In this document: positions 1-5,797 of the stretch, piece by piece
Layout of the letters: the number at the start of each line of letters is the position of its first letter
Numbering within the stretch: position 1 is the stretch's first letter
Translations under genes and position numbers: made by a program
The notes under the pieces: generated by a model
Told to the model about the DNA's origin: nothing
Seen by the model: the letters and a program-made list of their open reading frames with translations, nothing else
The model's database searches: none
Source: Clostridia bacterium
GTDB taxonomy: Bacteria > Bacillota_A > Clostridia > Oscillospirales > CAG-272
Direction of reading: 5' to 3'
Assembly: GCA_017411885.1 (NCBI GenBank)
Contig: JAFQPF010000003.1
Span: 1 to 5,797, forward strand
Length of the DNA: 5,797 bases

Positions 1-759
1 TGGAAGGACGTTAAGCGCGACAGACGCTGGAACAAGCCGGACGGAACATATAAGCGTTCATCAGCCGGCGGCGGAGCGTGGAGGTCGTCACTTTTGCCCG
101 ATGAATGGGAAATATCCTATGAGCCGCTCGGACTCAAATTTGTAATAAAGCCTACCGGCTTTAAGCACACGGGGCTTTTCCCCGAACAGGCTGTAAACTG
201 GGACTGGTTTTACAACCTTATCAAGGAAGCAAACAGACCTATTAAGGTGCTTAATCTTTTTGCATATACAGGCGGTGCAACGGTTGCCTGCGCAAAGGCA
301 GGCGCATCTGTTTGCCACGTAGACGCGTCCAAGGGAATGGTTTCGCAGGCGAAGATAAACGCAGCGAAATCCGATCTTGCCGATGCACCTATACGCTATA
401 TTGTCGACGACTGTAAAAAATTTATTGAGCGTGAAATCAGACGCGGCAATAAATACGATGCCATTATTATGGACCCGCCCTCTTATGGTAGAGGCCCTTC
501 GGGAGAGCTTTGGAAGCTTGAAGACAATATTGCCGAATTTATCTCTCTGTCATCAAAGCTTTTAAGTGACGATCCTTTGTTTTTCTTATTGAATTCATAC
601 ACTACGGGGCTTTCGGCTACAACCATGGGATATCTTCTTGATCTGCATCTTACGCCTCTTGTAGGCGGTCAGGTAAGATCGGACGAAATCGGTCTTCCCG
701 TATCTGCATCTGGTTCTGCTCTTCCCTGCGGTGCTTCATCCCGCTGGACTAAAAAATAA
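1..759 (+). CDS. Class I SAM-dependent methyltransferase, RlmI-like (5' partial)
   Basis: The frame is open from base 1 to a TAA at 757-759, giving 252 visible residues; the N-terminus lies off the left edge. A TTG at 94 is only an internal leucine, because the upstream codons (DRRW, then SSAGGG) already read like this family. Visible marks, numbered from the first codon in the window, are FKHTGLFPEQ with NWDW (about 54-69), motif I VLNLFAYTGGAT (83-94), the acidic SAM-binding Asp in HVDASKG (D108), DDCKKF (136-141) and the motif IV loop MDPPSYG (157-163). The end, GLPVSASG then LPCGAS, is also typical. From family knowledge this is the COG1092/RlmI-like group, whose best known members methylate 23S rRNA. 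An rRNA target here is inference; the exact base is unknown. The gene ends 13 nt before ecfA1, so it is probably cotranscribed with it. Being 5' truncated is a window effect, not a sign of decay. Confidence 0.85.
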   Translation, partial: WKDVKRDRRWNKPDGTYKRSSAGGGAWRSSLLPDEWEISYEPLGLKFVIKPTGFKHTGLFPEQAVNWDWFYNLIKEANRPIKVLNLFAYTGGATVACAKAGASVCHVDASKGMVSQAKINAAKSDLADAPIRYIVDDCKKFIEREIRRGNKYDAIIMDPPSYGRGPSGELWKLEDNIAEFISLSSKLLSDDPLFFLLNSYTTGLSATTMGYLLDLHLTPLVGGQVRSDEIGLPVSASGSALPCGASSRWTKK

Positions 760-772
760 CACGGTACATTTT

Positions 773-1654
773 ATGAACAAAAAGCCATTTATAAGTCTAA
801 AAAACGTAAGCTTTTCATATGACGATGATACGGATATGCAAGCTCATCCTGCGATAAACGGTCTTACACTTGATATTGAAGAGGGCTCATTCGTCGCCGT
901 GCTCGGTCATAACGGATCGGGCAAATCTACATTTGCAAAGCTTCTCAATATGATCCTTACACCGACAAGCGGTGAAATATATATCGACGGGGTTATGATA
1001 ACCAATCCTGAAATAACCGATGAAGATGTTCTTAACGTAAGAAAAAATATCGGTATGGTTTTCCAAAATCCCGACAATCAACTCGTTGCAACGGTAGTTG
1101 AAGAGGACATTGCCTTCGGCCCAGAGAATTTAGGCATAGAGCCGGCAGAGATCAGACGCCGAGTCGACAATGCCCTTGAAGCTGTAGGCATGAGTGATTT
1201 CAGACGTCATTCGCCTCATCAGCTCTCCGGCGGTCAGAAGCAGCGCGTGGCTATAGCAGGCATAATCGCTATGATGCCGAAATGTATAGTTTTCGACGAA
1301 TCGACCGCTATGCTTGACCCATCAGGCAGAAAAGAAGTAATGGACACTATTCTCAAGCTTAAGAGTGAGAATAATATCACCGTCATTCACATAACTCATT
1401 ATATGAACGAGGCTATGCTTGCAGACAGAGTCCTTGTTATGAACGAGGGAAATCTTCTTCTTGACGGTACGCCATACGAAGTCTTCAAGAACACCGAGCT
1501 TATAAAAAAAGCAGGGCTTGATTCGCCTGCTCAGTTTGATATAATATACGAGCTTATGTCGCTCGGTCACAAAATTGAAATGCCCAAGTCGCTTGATATA
1601 AGCGACTGTGCAAAAGTCGTATACGATTATTACAGTAAAATCACGAAAGAATAA
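773..1654 (+). CDS. ecfA1: ECF transporter ATPase subunit EcfA1 (CbiO family)
   Basis: This is one of the two ATPases that power a group II energy-coupling factor importer at the inner face of the membrane (293 aa; family about 280-295). All ABC motifs are visible: Walker A GHNGSGKST (45-53), Q-loop VFQNPDNQL (Q98), signature LSGGQKQR (151-158), Walker B CIVFDE (171-176), D-loop MLDP (180-183) and the switch His in THYMNE (H209). Ser rather than Pro follows the Walker B Glu (DEST), a wording common in EcfA1 and unlike the EcfA2 next door (DEPA), which supports the A1/A2 assignment. I chose ATG 773 because the protein then begins MNKKPFISLKNVSFSY, as in the family. The frame is open back to a GTG at 731, but that start would overlap the methyltransferase and add 14 residues with no family likeness. 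There is no clear Shine-Dalgarno before 773, so translation may rely on ribosomes leaving the gene 13 nt upstream. Confidence 0.95.
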   Translation: MNKKPFISLKNVSFSYDDDTDMQAHPAINGLTLDIEEGSFVAVLGHNGSGKSTFAKLLNMILTPTSGEIYIDGVMITNPEITDEDVLNVRKNIGMVFQNPDNQLVATVVEEDIAFGPENLGIEPAEIRRRVDNALEAVGMSDFRRHSPHQLSGGQKQRVAIAGIIAMMPKCIVFDESTAMLDPSGRKEVMDTILKLKSENNITVIHITHYMNEAMLADRVLVMNEGNLLLDGTPYEVFKNTELIKKAGLDSPAQFDIIYELMSLGHKIEMPKSLDISDCAKVVYDYYSKITKE

Positions 1655-1657
1655 ACT

Positions 1658-2515
1658 ATGTACGCTATCGAACTAAAAAACATTTCTTACACATACAGCC
1701 GTTCAACTCCATTTGAGCGTTTGGCACTTGATGACGTATCGCTTTCTATAAAGAGTGGCGTTATAACAGGACTTATGGGGCATACGGGCTCGGGCAAATC
1801 CACGCTCGTCCGCTTATTTAACGGACTTGAACGTCCTGACAGCGGCGAGGTTATGGTTTTTGGCGAAAACATTTGGGAAAAGCCGAAGGAAATTACCAAA
1901 TACCGCTTTAAGGTCGGACTTGTATTCCAATATCCCGAATATCAGCTCTTTGAGGAAACGGTTATGGCAGATATTGCCTACGGTCCTAAAAATATGGGGC
2001 TTGACAATTCTGAGATTGAAAAACGAATCAAGCAAGCGGCGGATCTGTGCAGAATAGACTCCTCGCTTTTGGAAAAATCGCCGTTTGATCTTTCGGGCGG
2101 TCAGAAACGCCGTGTTGCCATTGCAGGAATAATGGCTATGCGCCCCGAAATACTTGTTCTTGATGAGCCTGCCGCGGGACTTGACCCAAGGGGGCGCGAG
2201 GAAATATTTGACGGCATACGCGATTATAAGGATGCTACGGGTGCTACGGTCATTATCGTCAGTCACAGCATGGAGGATATGGCAAAATACTCGGATGAGA
2301 TCGTTGTGATGAACAAGGGCAAGATATATATGCACGACACAAAATCCGAGGTTTTCAAGCACTCGCACGAGCTTTGCAATATCGGTCTTGATATTCCTCC
2401 GATAGCATATTTTGCCAAAGAGCTTTCAAATAAGGGGCTTGATCTTCCAGAAGGCTTGTATTCGGTCGAAGACTGCGTAAAATCGCTTGACACAATATTC
2501 AAATCAAAGGTTTAA
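1658..2515 (+). CDS. ecfA2: ECF transporter ATPase subunit EcfA2
   Basis: This is the second, paralogous ATPase of the ECF module (285 aa). It pairs with EcfA1 into the nucleotide-binding heterodimer that docks on EcfT. Motifs are complete: Walker A GHTGSGKST (41-49), Q-loop VFQYPEYQLF (Q91), signature LSGGQKRR (145-152), Walker B ILVLDEP (165-171), D-loop AGLDP (173-177) and the switch His in VSHSMED (H203). The QYPEYQLF and DEPAAGLDPRGR wording is EcfA2-like, which separates it from EcfA1 upstream. The C-terminal tail after about residue 240 (GLDIPP, then the ELSNKGLDLP stretch) also fits. ATG 1658 lies 3 nt after the ecfA1 stop, and only a weak GAAAG (1645-1649) precedes it, so translational coupling to ecfA1 is likely. 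Both ATPases look catalytically competent, with no degenerate site seen. Confidence 0.95.
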   Translation: MYAIELKNISYTYSRSTPFERLALDDVSLSIKSGVITGLMGHTGSGKSTLVRLFNGLERPDSGEVMVFGENIWEKPKEITKYRFKVGLVFQYPEYQLFEETVMADIAYGPKNMGLDNSEIEKRIKQAADLCRIDSSLLEKSPFDLSGGQKRRVAIAGIMAMRPEILVLDEPAAGLDPRGREEIFDGIRDYKDATGATVIIVSHSMEDMAKYSDEIVVMNKGKIYMHDTKSEVFKHSHELCNIGLDIPPIAYFAKELSNKGLDLPEGLYSVEDCVKSLDTIFKSKV

Positions 2516-2541
2516 TTATAAAGTAACGGATCGGTCAATAT

Positions 2542-3348
2542 ATGATAAAGGACATTACACTCGGTCAGTTTTTTCCGGGTAATTCGATCTTGCACCGACT
2601 TGATGCAAGAATTAAAATAATACTCACTGTCTTATTTATAGTCATAGTATTCCTTGCAAAAACGATCTTTTCTTATCTTATCGTTTTTGCTTTCACATTA
2701 TCCTTAGTGTTTGTTTCAAGGATATCGGTAAAGACGGTGTTAAAGAGCCTGAAGCCAATAGTATTCGTGCTGATTCTTACCTCGGCACTCAATATATTCT
2801 GGACAGTCGGAGATAATCTTGTGTTTTCTTTCGGTATAATCAGGATATATTCCGAGGGCATAAGGTTCGCTTTAATTATGGTTTTAAGGATCACTTCTCT
2901 TCTTATCGGAACATCGGTAATACTTACCTATACAACCTCACCGATAATGCTGACAGACGGTCTTGAGAGATTGCTTTCGCCGCTAAAGCTACTGAAGGTT
3001 CCTGTTCACGAATTTTCGCTTATGATGACTATCGCTCTTCGCTTTATTCCGACACTTATTGAAGAAACCGACAAAATTATGAGCGCACAAAAGGCTCGAG
3101 GCGCAGATTTCACCTCCGGCAGTCTGGTGAATCGGGCAAAAGCCTTGATTCCGGTGCTTATTCCGCTGTTCATTTCTTCTTTCAGACGTGCAGATGAGCT
3201 CGCGACTGCGATGGAATGCCGTTGTTACAACGGCGGTGACGGACGTACCAAAATGACCACGCCCCGTCTTTCTGCTATCGATATTTTTTCGCTAATAGCC
3301 TTCATCGCTTTTGGTGCACTTATTATTTATACAAATAATCTCTTCTGA
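2542..3348 (+). CDS. ecfT: ECF transporter transmembrane coupling protein EcfT
   Basis: This is the membrane scaffold of the ECF module (268 aa), which links the EcfA1/EcfA2 ATPases to exchangeable substrate-binding S components. The start IKDITLGQFFPGNSILHRLD followed by AR is characteristic of the family. Hydrophobic stretches fall at about 24-40, 42-60, 72-90, 108-130 and 246-264. Between them, a cytoplasmic region carries LRFIPTLIEE (166-175), the first coupling motif AQKARGAD (ARG at 185-187) and the second, written AMECRCYNGG (CRC at 226-228) where the textbook motif is ARG. The two Arg residues that contact the ATPases (R186, R227) are both present. The gap to ecfA2 is 26 nt and holds no strong ribosome binding site. 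No S component follows, so the module presumably serves S components encoded elsewhere. Loss of function is not suggested by anything visible. Confidence 0.94.
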   Translation: MIKDITLGQFFPGNSILHRLDARIKIILTVLFIVIVFLAKTIFSYLIVFAFTLSLVFVSRISVKTVLKSLKPIVFVLILTSALNIFWTVGDNLVFSFGIIRIYSEGIRFALIMVLRITSLLIGTSVILTYTTSPIMLTDGLERLLSPLKLLKVPVHEFSLMMTIALRFIPTLIEETDKIMSAQKARGADFTSGSLVNRAKALIPVLIPLFISSFRRADELATAMECRCYNGGDGRTKMTTPRLSAIDIFSLIAFIAFGALIIYTNNLF

Positions 3349-3351
3349 GGA
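3346..3351 (+). promoter_or_regulatory. Ribosome binding site of truA overlapping the ecfT stop
   Basis: TGAGGA lies 5 nt before the truA ATG (3357). Its first three bases are the ecfT stop codon (TGA, 3346-3348), so termination on ecfT and initiation on truA share the same bases. This is the first strong Shine-Dalgarno in the visible operon. Confidence 0.75.
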
Positions 3352-3356
3352 ATTAT

Positions 3357-4145
3357 ATGAAATATTTGCTTAAGCTTAAATACGTCGGCACAGGCTTTTG
3401 CGGCTTCCAGGTTCAGCCCGGCAAATTGACGGTTCAATCAGCCCTACAGGATGCACTCGAAAAGGTTTTCGGTGTAAGATATGATATAAAAGGATGCAGC
3501 AGGACCGACAGCGGCGTTCACGCCAACATATATTTCGCAACCTTTGATCTGCCGGACGATGCCACGGTCAGAATCGAGTGTAAAAAGCTTGTTCTTGCGC
3601 TGAATTCTGTGATAAACGACGGCATTGCAATTTTGGATGCCACTACAGTCCCCGAGACATTTCACGTTCGTCATAACGTAGCTTCAAAGGAGTACGTTTA
3701 TATTATTGCTGACGGTCGTATACGTGATCCCTTTGATAAGGACAGGGTTTATTTTTATATGCATAAAATTACCGATCAAATGCTCGAAGCAATGAACCGT
3801 GCCGGTAGAGCTATAAGCGGAAAAAGAGATTACTATTGCTTTATGGCAAGCGGCTCGTCGGTAGCCGATACCGTGAGAACGGTGAATTACGTCCGCGCAG
3901 AAAGGCACGGAGGACACGTGCACATTTATGCATCTGCAGACGGCTTTCTTTACAATATGGTCAGAATTATTGCCGGCACACTGCTTGATGCGGCACGCGG
4001 AAAAATTAACGAGTCTGACGTTCTTCATATGATAGAACAGCGGGACAGATCTCTCGCAGGACCTACCCTGCCGGCTTGCGGTCTTTATCTTAACGACGTA
4101 GTTTTTGACAAAGACTACTTTAACTGTAACGAGGTAAGCAAATGA
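3357..4145 (+). CDS. truA: tRNA pseudouridine(38-40) synthase TruA
   Basis: TruA isomerizes uridine to pseudouridine at positions 38-40 in the anticodon arm of many tRNAs. At 262 aa it is close to the usual 245-270. The start [20 protein letters not shown] is the standard TruA opening. The catalytic Asp lies in [11 protein letters not shown] (46-56; D51, corresponding to D60 of the E. coli enzyme). The second conserved patch FHVRHN with KEYVY follows around residues 101-115, then [15 protein letters not shown] near 197-211 and [11 protein letters not shown] near the end. The order ecfA1-ecfA2-ecfT-truA is widely conserved in Firmicutes, although the functional reason is not established. A good ribosome binding site precedes it, and its stop overlaps the mntP start in ATGA. 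Nothing suggests damage. Confidence 0.96.
   Translation: MKYLLKLKYVGTGFCGFQVQPGKLTVQSALQDALEKVFGVRYDIKGCSRTDSGVHANIYFATFDLPDDATVRIECKKLVLALNSVINDGIAILDATTVPETFHVRHNVASKEYVYIIADGRIRDPFDKDRVYFYMHKITDQMLEAMNRAGRAISGKRDYYCFMASGSSVADTVRTVNYVRAERHGGHVHIYASADGFLYNMVRIIAGTLLDAARGKINESDVLHMIEQRDRSLAGPTLPACGLYLNDVVFDKDYFNCNEVSK
4131..4135 (+). promoter_or_regulatory. Ribosome binding site of mntP inside the end of truA
   Basis: GAGGT sits 6 nt before the mntP ATG (4142) and within the last truA codons. Together with the ATGA stop/start overlap it supports translational coupling and confirms the mntP start. Confidence 0.7.
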
Positions 4146-4705
4146 GCAATACAGAATTATTCATACTTGCGATCGGGCTTTCGATGGATGCTTTCGCCGT
4201 AGCTATATGCAAAGGCCTTTCGGTAAGTAAACTAAAGCCCGTACATATGCTCATAACAGGCTTATATTTTGGCATCTTTCAGGCATTTATGCCTCTGATC
4301 GGCTACTTTTTGGGAAAACAATTCGAATCTCTTATAACCGATATAGATCATTGGATAGCATTTGTTCTTCTTTCGATTATCGGAATAAATATGATCCGCG
4401 AATCTTTTGGAGACGCGGACGAATTCAACGATAAATTCACTCCCCGCATCATGCTTCCATTAGCGGTCGCTACGAGCATTGATGCGCTTGCCGTGGGTGT
4501 AACTCTTGCTTTCCTTAAGGTCAACGTTGTAAGCTCTGTTTCATTTATCGGTATTGTCACCTTCATTCTTTCCGCCTTAGGCGTAAAAATAGGCAATATT
4601 TTCGGTTCATGCTACAAATCTGTATCCGAAAGGATTGGAGGCGTAGTTCTGATAGCTATGGGAACAAAGATTTTACTTGAGCATCTCGGCATAATTGACT
4701 TTTAA
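4142..4705 (+). CDS. mntP: Manganese efflux pump MntP (DUF204 family)
   Basis: This is an inner-membrane exporter that lowers cytoplasmic Mn2+ (187 aa; the E. coli protein is 188). It shows six hydrophobic segments at roughly 5-25, 36-58, 68-88, 104-126, 130-150 and 163-183, in two related halves. The internal repeat is visible as [12 protein letters not shown] (14-25) and SIDALAVGV (112-120), each with the membrane-embedded Asp thought to bind metal (D16, D114). HWIAFVLL (70-77) and the closing [16 protein letters not shown] also match the family. An acidic loop (GDADEFND, about 90-97) divides the halves. The ATG overlaps the truA stop by 4 nt. mntP genes are often controlled by a yybP-ykoY manganese riboswitch, but no leader space exists here, so control must come from the operon promoter or from within truA. 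It is the last gene before a terminator. Confidence 0.93.
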   Translation: MSNTELFILAIGLSMDAFAVAICKGLSVSKLKPVHMLITGLYFGIFQAFMPLIGYFLGKQFESLITDIDHWIAFVLLSIIGINMIRESFGDADEFNDKFTPRIMLPLAVATSIDALAVGVTLAFLKVNVVSSVSFIGIVTFILSALGVKIGNIFGSCYKSVSERIGGVVLIAMGTKILLEHLGIIDF

Positions 4706-4710
4706 TAACC

Positions 4711-4743
4711 AAAAGACGCAAAGCATTAAACTTTGCGTCTTTT
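4711..4743. terminator. Intrinsic terminator, probably bidirectional, between mntP and kdgK
   Basis: A perfect 13-bp inverted repeat (AAAAGACGCAAAG, 4711-4723, and its complement 4731-4743) encloses a 7-nt loop CATTAAA. On the plus strand it begins 5 nt after the mntP stop and ends in TTTT then ATATTAT. On the minus strand it begins 3 nt after the kdgK stop, and the A-run at 4711-4714 gives a U-tract. One hairpin therefore can end both convergent transcripts. Folding energy was not computed. Confidence 0.88.
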
Positions 4744-4746
4744 ATA

Positions 4747-5778
4747 TTATCTTGCAATTCTTACAGTCCCGTCACTTTCCATAAGTGCCGTTACTTCATC
4801 AACGGTCACACGGTTAAAATCTCCAAGAATACTGTGCTTAAGCGTACTTGCGGCTATTGCAAAATCTGCGGCAAGCTTAGGATCATTATACGTGTGAAGC
4901 CCGTAGATAAGACCTCCCGAAAAAGCATCACCGCCGCCAACGCGGTCGACAATATCGGCTATATCATAGGTACGTGTTAAATAGAACTCATTTCTGTCCG
5001 AAATACAAGCCGCCCACGTGTTATGATCTCCGCTAAGGCTTCTTCTTATCGTTATGGCAATCAATTTAAGATTCTTGTATCTTTCAAAAGCCTTTTGTGA
5101 TATGTCCTTGTACGTATCGATATTTACTTCTACCGACGCGTCCTCGGTCTTTGGGATAATTCCAAGCATTTTCTGGCAGTCGCCACCGCCGCTTATAAGA
5201 ATATCGGCGTATTCGGCTATTTGAGGCATAATCTCGATCGGTTTCTTTCCGTAATTCCATAGCTTTGCCCGGTAGTTAAGATCAAGCGACACGGTCAGTC
5301 CAAGCTCTTTAGCGATCTTAACGGCTCTGAGAGCTTCTGCGGCAGAACCCTCGCTTATTGCAGCTGTTATGCCGGAAACGTGAAACCAACACGCATCGTC
5401 AAAAATTGAATACCAGTCAAAATCGCCTTCTTTTATGTTTGAAAAGCAGGTGTAATCGCGGTCATATGTAACCTTTGACGGTCTATGACAGGCTCCGCTT
5501 TCAAGATAAAACACGCCGAAACGCCCTTTTGTATACCGGATAAAAGAGGTGTCGACACCGAATCGGCGTGCTTCGCCGACAAAGGCACGTGAAACGTCAT
5601 TGTCGGGTGTTGCCGTTACAAACGAGGTTTCAAGACCGTAATTGGCAAGCGAAACCGAAGCATTTATCTCAGCACCGCAAAATGTTGCTTCAAACCTTTC
5701 GCTTTGAAAGATTCTTTCGTTATGGGGAGATTTTAATCTTAAAAGCACCTCACCAAAGGTGATAAATTTATTTTTCAT
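4747..5778 (-). CDS. kdgK: 2-keto-3-deoxygluconate kinase (PfkB family sugar kinase)
   Basis: This enzyme phosphorylates KDG to KDPG with ATP, the step before aldolase cleavage in hexuronate and pectin degradation (343 aa, family about 310-345). The PfkB fold is marked by the N-terminal CGAEINASVSLANYG (34-48) and the C-terminal signature DRVGGGDAFSGG (278-289), with D284 as the catalytic base. KDG-kinase identity rests on ITFGEVLLRLKSP (5-17), RPSKVTYDRD (99-108), LDLNYRAKLWNYGK (165-178), the TIRRSLSGDHNTW region (243-255) and GDFNRVTVDEV (319-329). Two positions look unusual: the NEED-like motif reads SGGGD (196-200), and R246 sits where Glu is usual. The start at 5778 is set by AAAGGA 9 nt upstream; an in-frame TTG at 5796 would add six residues made from the ribosome binding site itself. 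It is convergent to the ECF operon, and its promoter lies beyond the right edge. A related PfkB sugar kinase is the main alternative, judged less likely. Confidence 0.9.
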   Translation of the reverse strand: MKNKFITFGEVLLRLKSPHNERIFQSERFEATFCGAEINASVSLANYGLETSFVTATPDNDVSRAFVGEARRFGVDTSFIRYTKGRFGVFYLESGACHRPSKVTYDRDYTCFSNIKEGDFDWYSIFDDACWFHVSGITAAISEGSAAEALRAVKIAKELGLTVSLDLNYRAKLWNYGKKPIEIMPQIAEYADILISGGGDCQKMLGIIPKTEDASVEVNIDTYKDISQKAFERYKNLKLIAITIRRSLSGDHNTWAACISDRNEFYLTRTYDIADIVDRVGGGDAFSGGLIYGLHTYNDPKLAADFAIAASTLKHSILGDFNRVTVDEVTALMESDGTVRIAR

Positions 5779-5787
5779 CAGATACCA

Positions 5788-5793
5788 TCCTTT
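5788..5793 (-). promoter_or_regulatory. Ribosome binding site deciding the kdgK start
   Basis: Read on the minus strand, AAAGGA lies 9 nt before the ATG at 5778-5776. It falls inside the open frame that starts with TTG at 5796, which argues that the longer start is not used. The window ends 4 nt further on, so a ribosome binding site for the TTG cannot be examined. Confidence 0.7.
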
Positions 5794-5797
5794 CAAA

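Noticed and set aside
94..96. TTG at 94 as the start of the methyltransferase
   Set aside because: The frame is open to base 1, and the upstream codons encode family-like residues (DRRW, SSAGGG), so the gene begins before the window.
731..772. Longer GTG start for ecfA1 at 731
   Set aside because: It would overlap the methyltransferase end by 29 nt, has no ribosome binding site, and the 14 extra residues do not resemble the family N-terminus. ATG 773 fits the family.
1814..2368. A 184-codon open frame on the minus strand opposite ecfA2
   Set aside because: It lies wholly inside ecfA2, which has every ABC ATPase motif. The antisense translation shows no recognizable family and is rich in Cys, His and Arg, as expected of a shadow frame.
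2516..2541. Possible promoter or regulatory element between ecfA2 and ecfT
   Set aside because: The 26-nt gap is too short for a full promoter, and I see no -35/-10 pair or inverted repeat in it.
3684..4028. A 114-codon open frame on the minus strand opposite truA
   Set aside because: It is fully contained in truA, whose protein matches its family throughout. The antisense product has no recognizable motif and no convincing independent start signal.
1..5797. Mobile element, CRISPR array, tRNA or defence system
   Set aside because: The plus and minus strands are filled by seven recognizable housekeeping or metabolic genes. Apart from the terminator stem I saw no repeats, integrase or transposase motifs, or cloverleaf-like stretches.

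Overview
This is a gene-dense window of about 45% G+C by eye, with Firmicutes-type gene content. It most resembles a gut Clostridia genome of the Oscillospiraceae/Ruminococcaceae kind. That placement is inferred from three things: the group II ECF transporter cluster followed by truA, protein wording typical of Clostridia (for example DESTAMLDPSGR in EcfA1), and a Clostridia-type 2-keto-3-deoxygluconate kinase. No sequence search was possible, so genus and species are left open.

Layout. On the plus strand, positions 1-4705 read as one probable operon of six genes with short gaps or overlaps. In order they are a class I SAM-dependent (RlmI-like) methyltransferase cut by the left edge, ecfA1, ecfA2, ecfT, truA and mntP. 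Junctions are 13 nt, 3 nt, 26 nt, 8 nt and a 4-nt ATGA overlap. A 13-bp perfect hairpin ending in T's (4711-4743) closes the operon. Just past it lies a convergent minus-strand gene, kdgK (4747-5778), whose ribosome binding site is almost at the right edge. No stretch over 300 bases lacks a gene, and I see no RNA gene, mobile element, CRISPR array or riboswitch.

How the genes work together. EcfA1, EcfA2 and EcfT make the energizing module of an energy-coupling factor vitamin/micronutrient importer. No substrate-binding S component is encoded here, so the module is probably shared by S components elsewhere in the genome. TruA and the methyltransferase modify RNA (the methyltransferase by inference), and MntP exports Mn2+. 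The operon therefore mixes nutrient uptake, RNA modification and metal homeostasis. KdgK belongs to hexuronate/pectin breakdown (KDG to KDPG) and is a separate transcription unit.

I found no convincing undescribed system. The most useful second looks are the altered NEED-like motif in KdgK, the coupling of mntP to truA with no room for a manganese riboswitch, and the uneven strength of ribosome binding sites within the operon.
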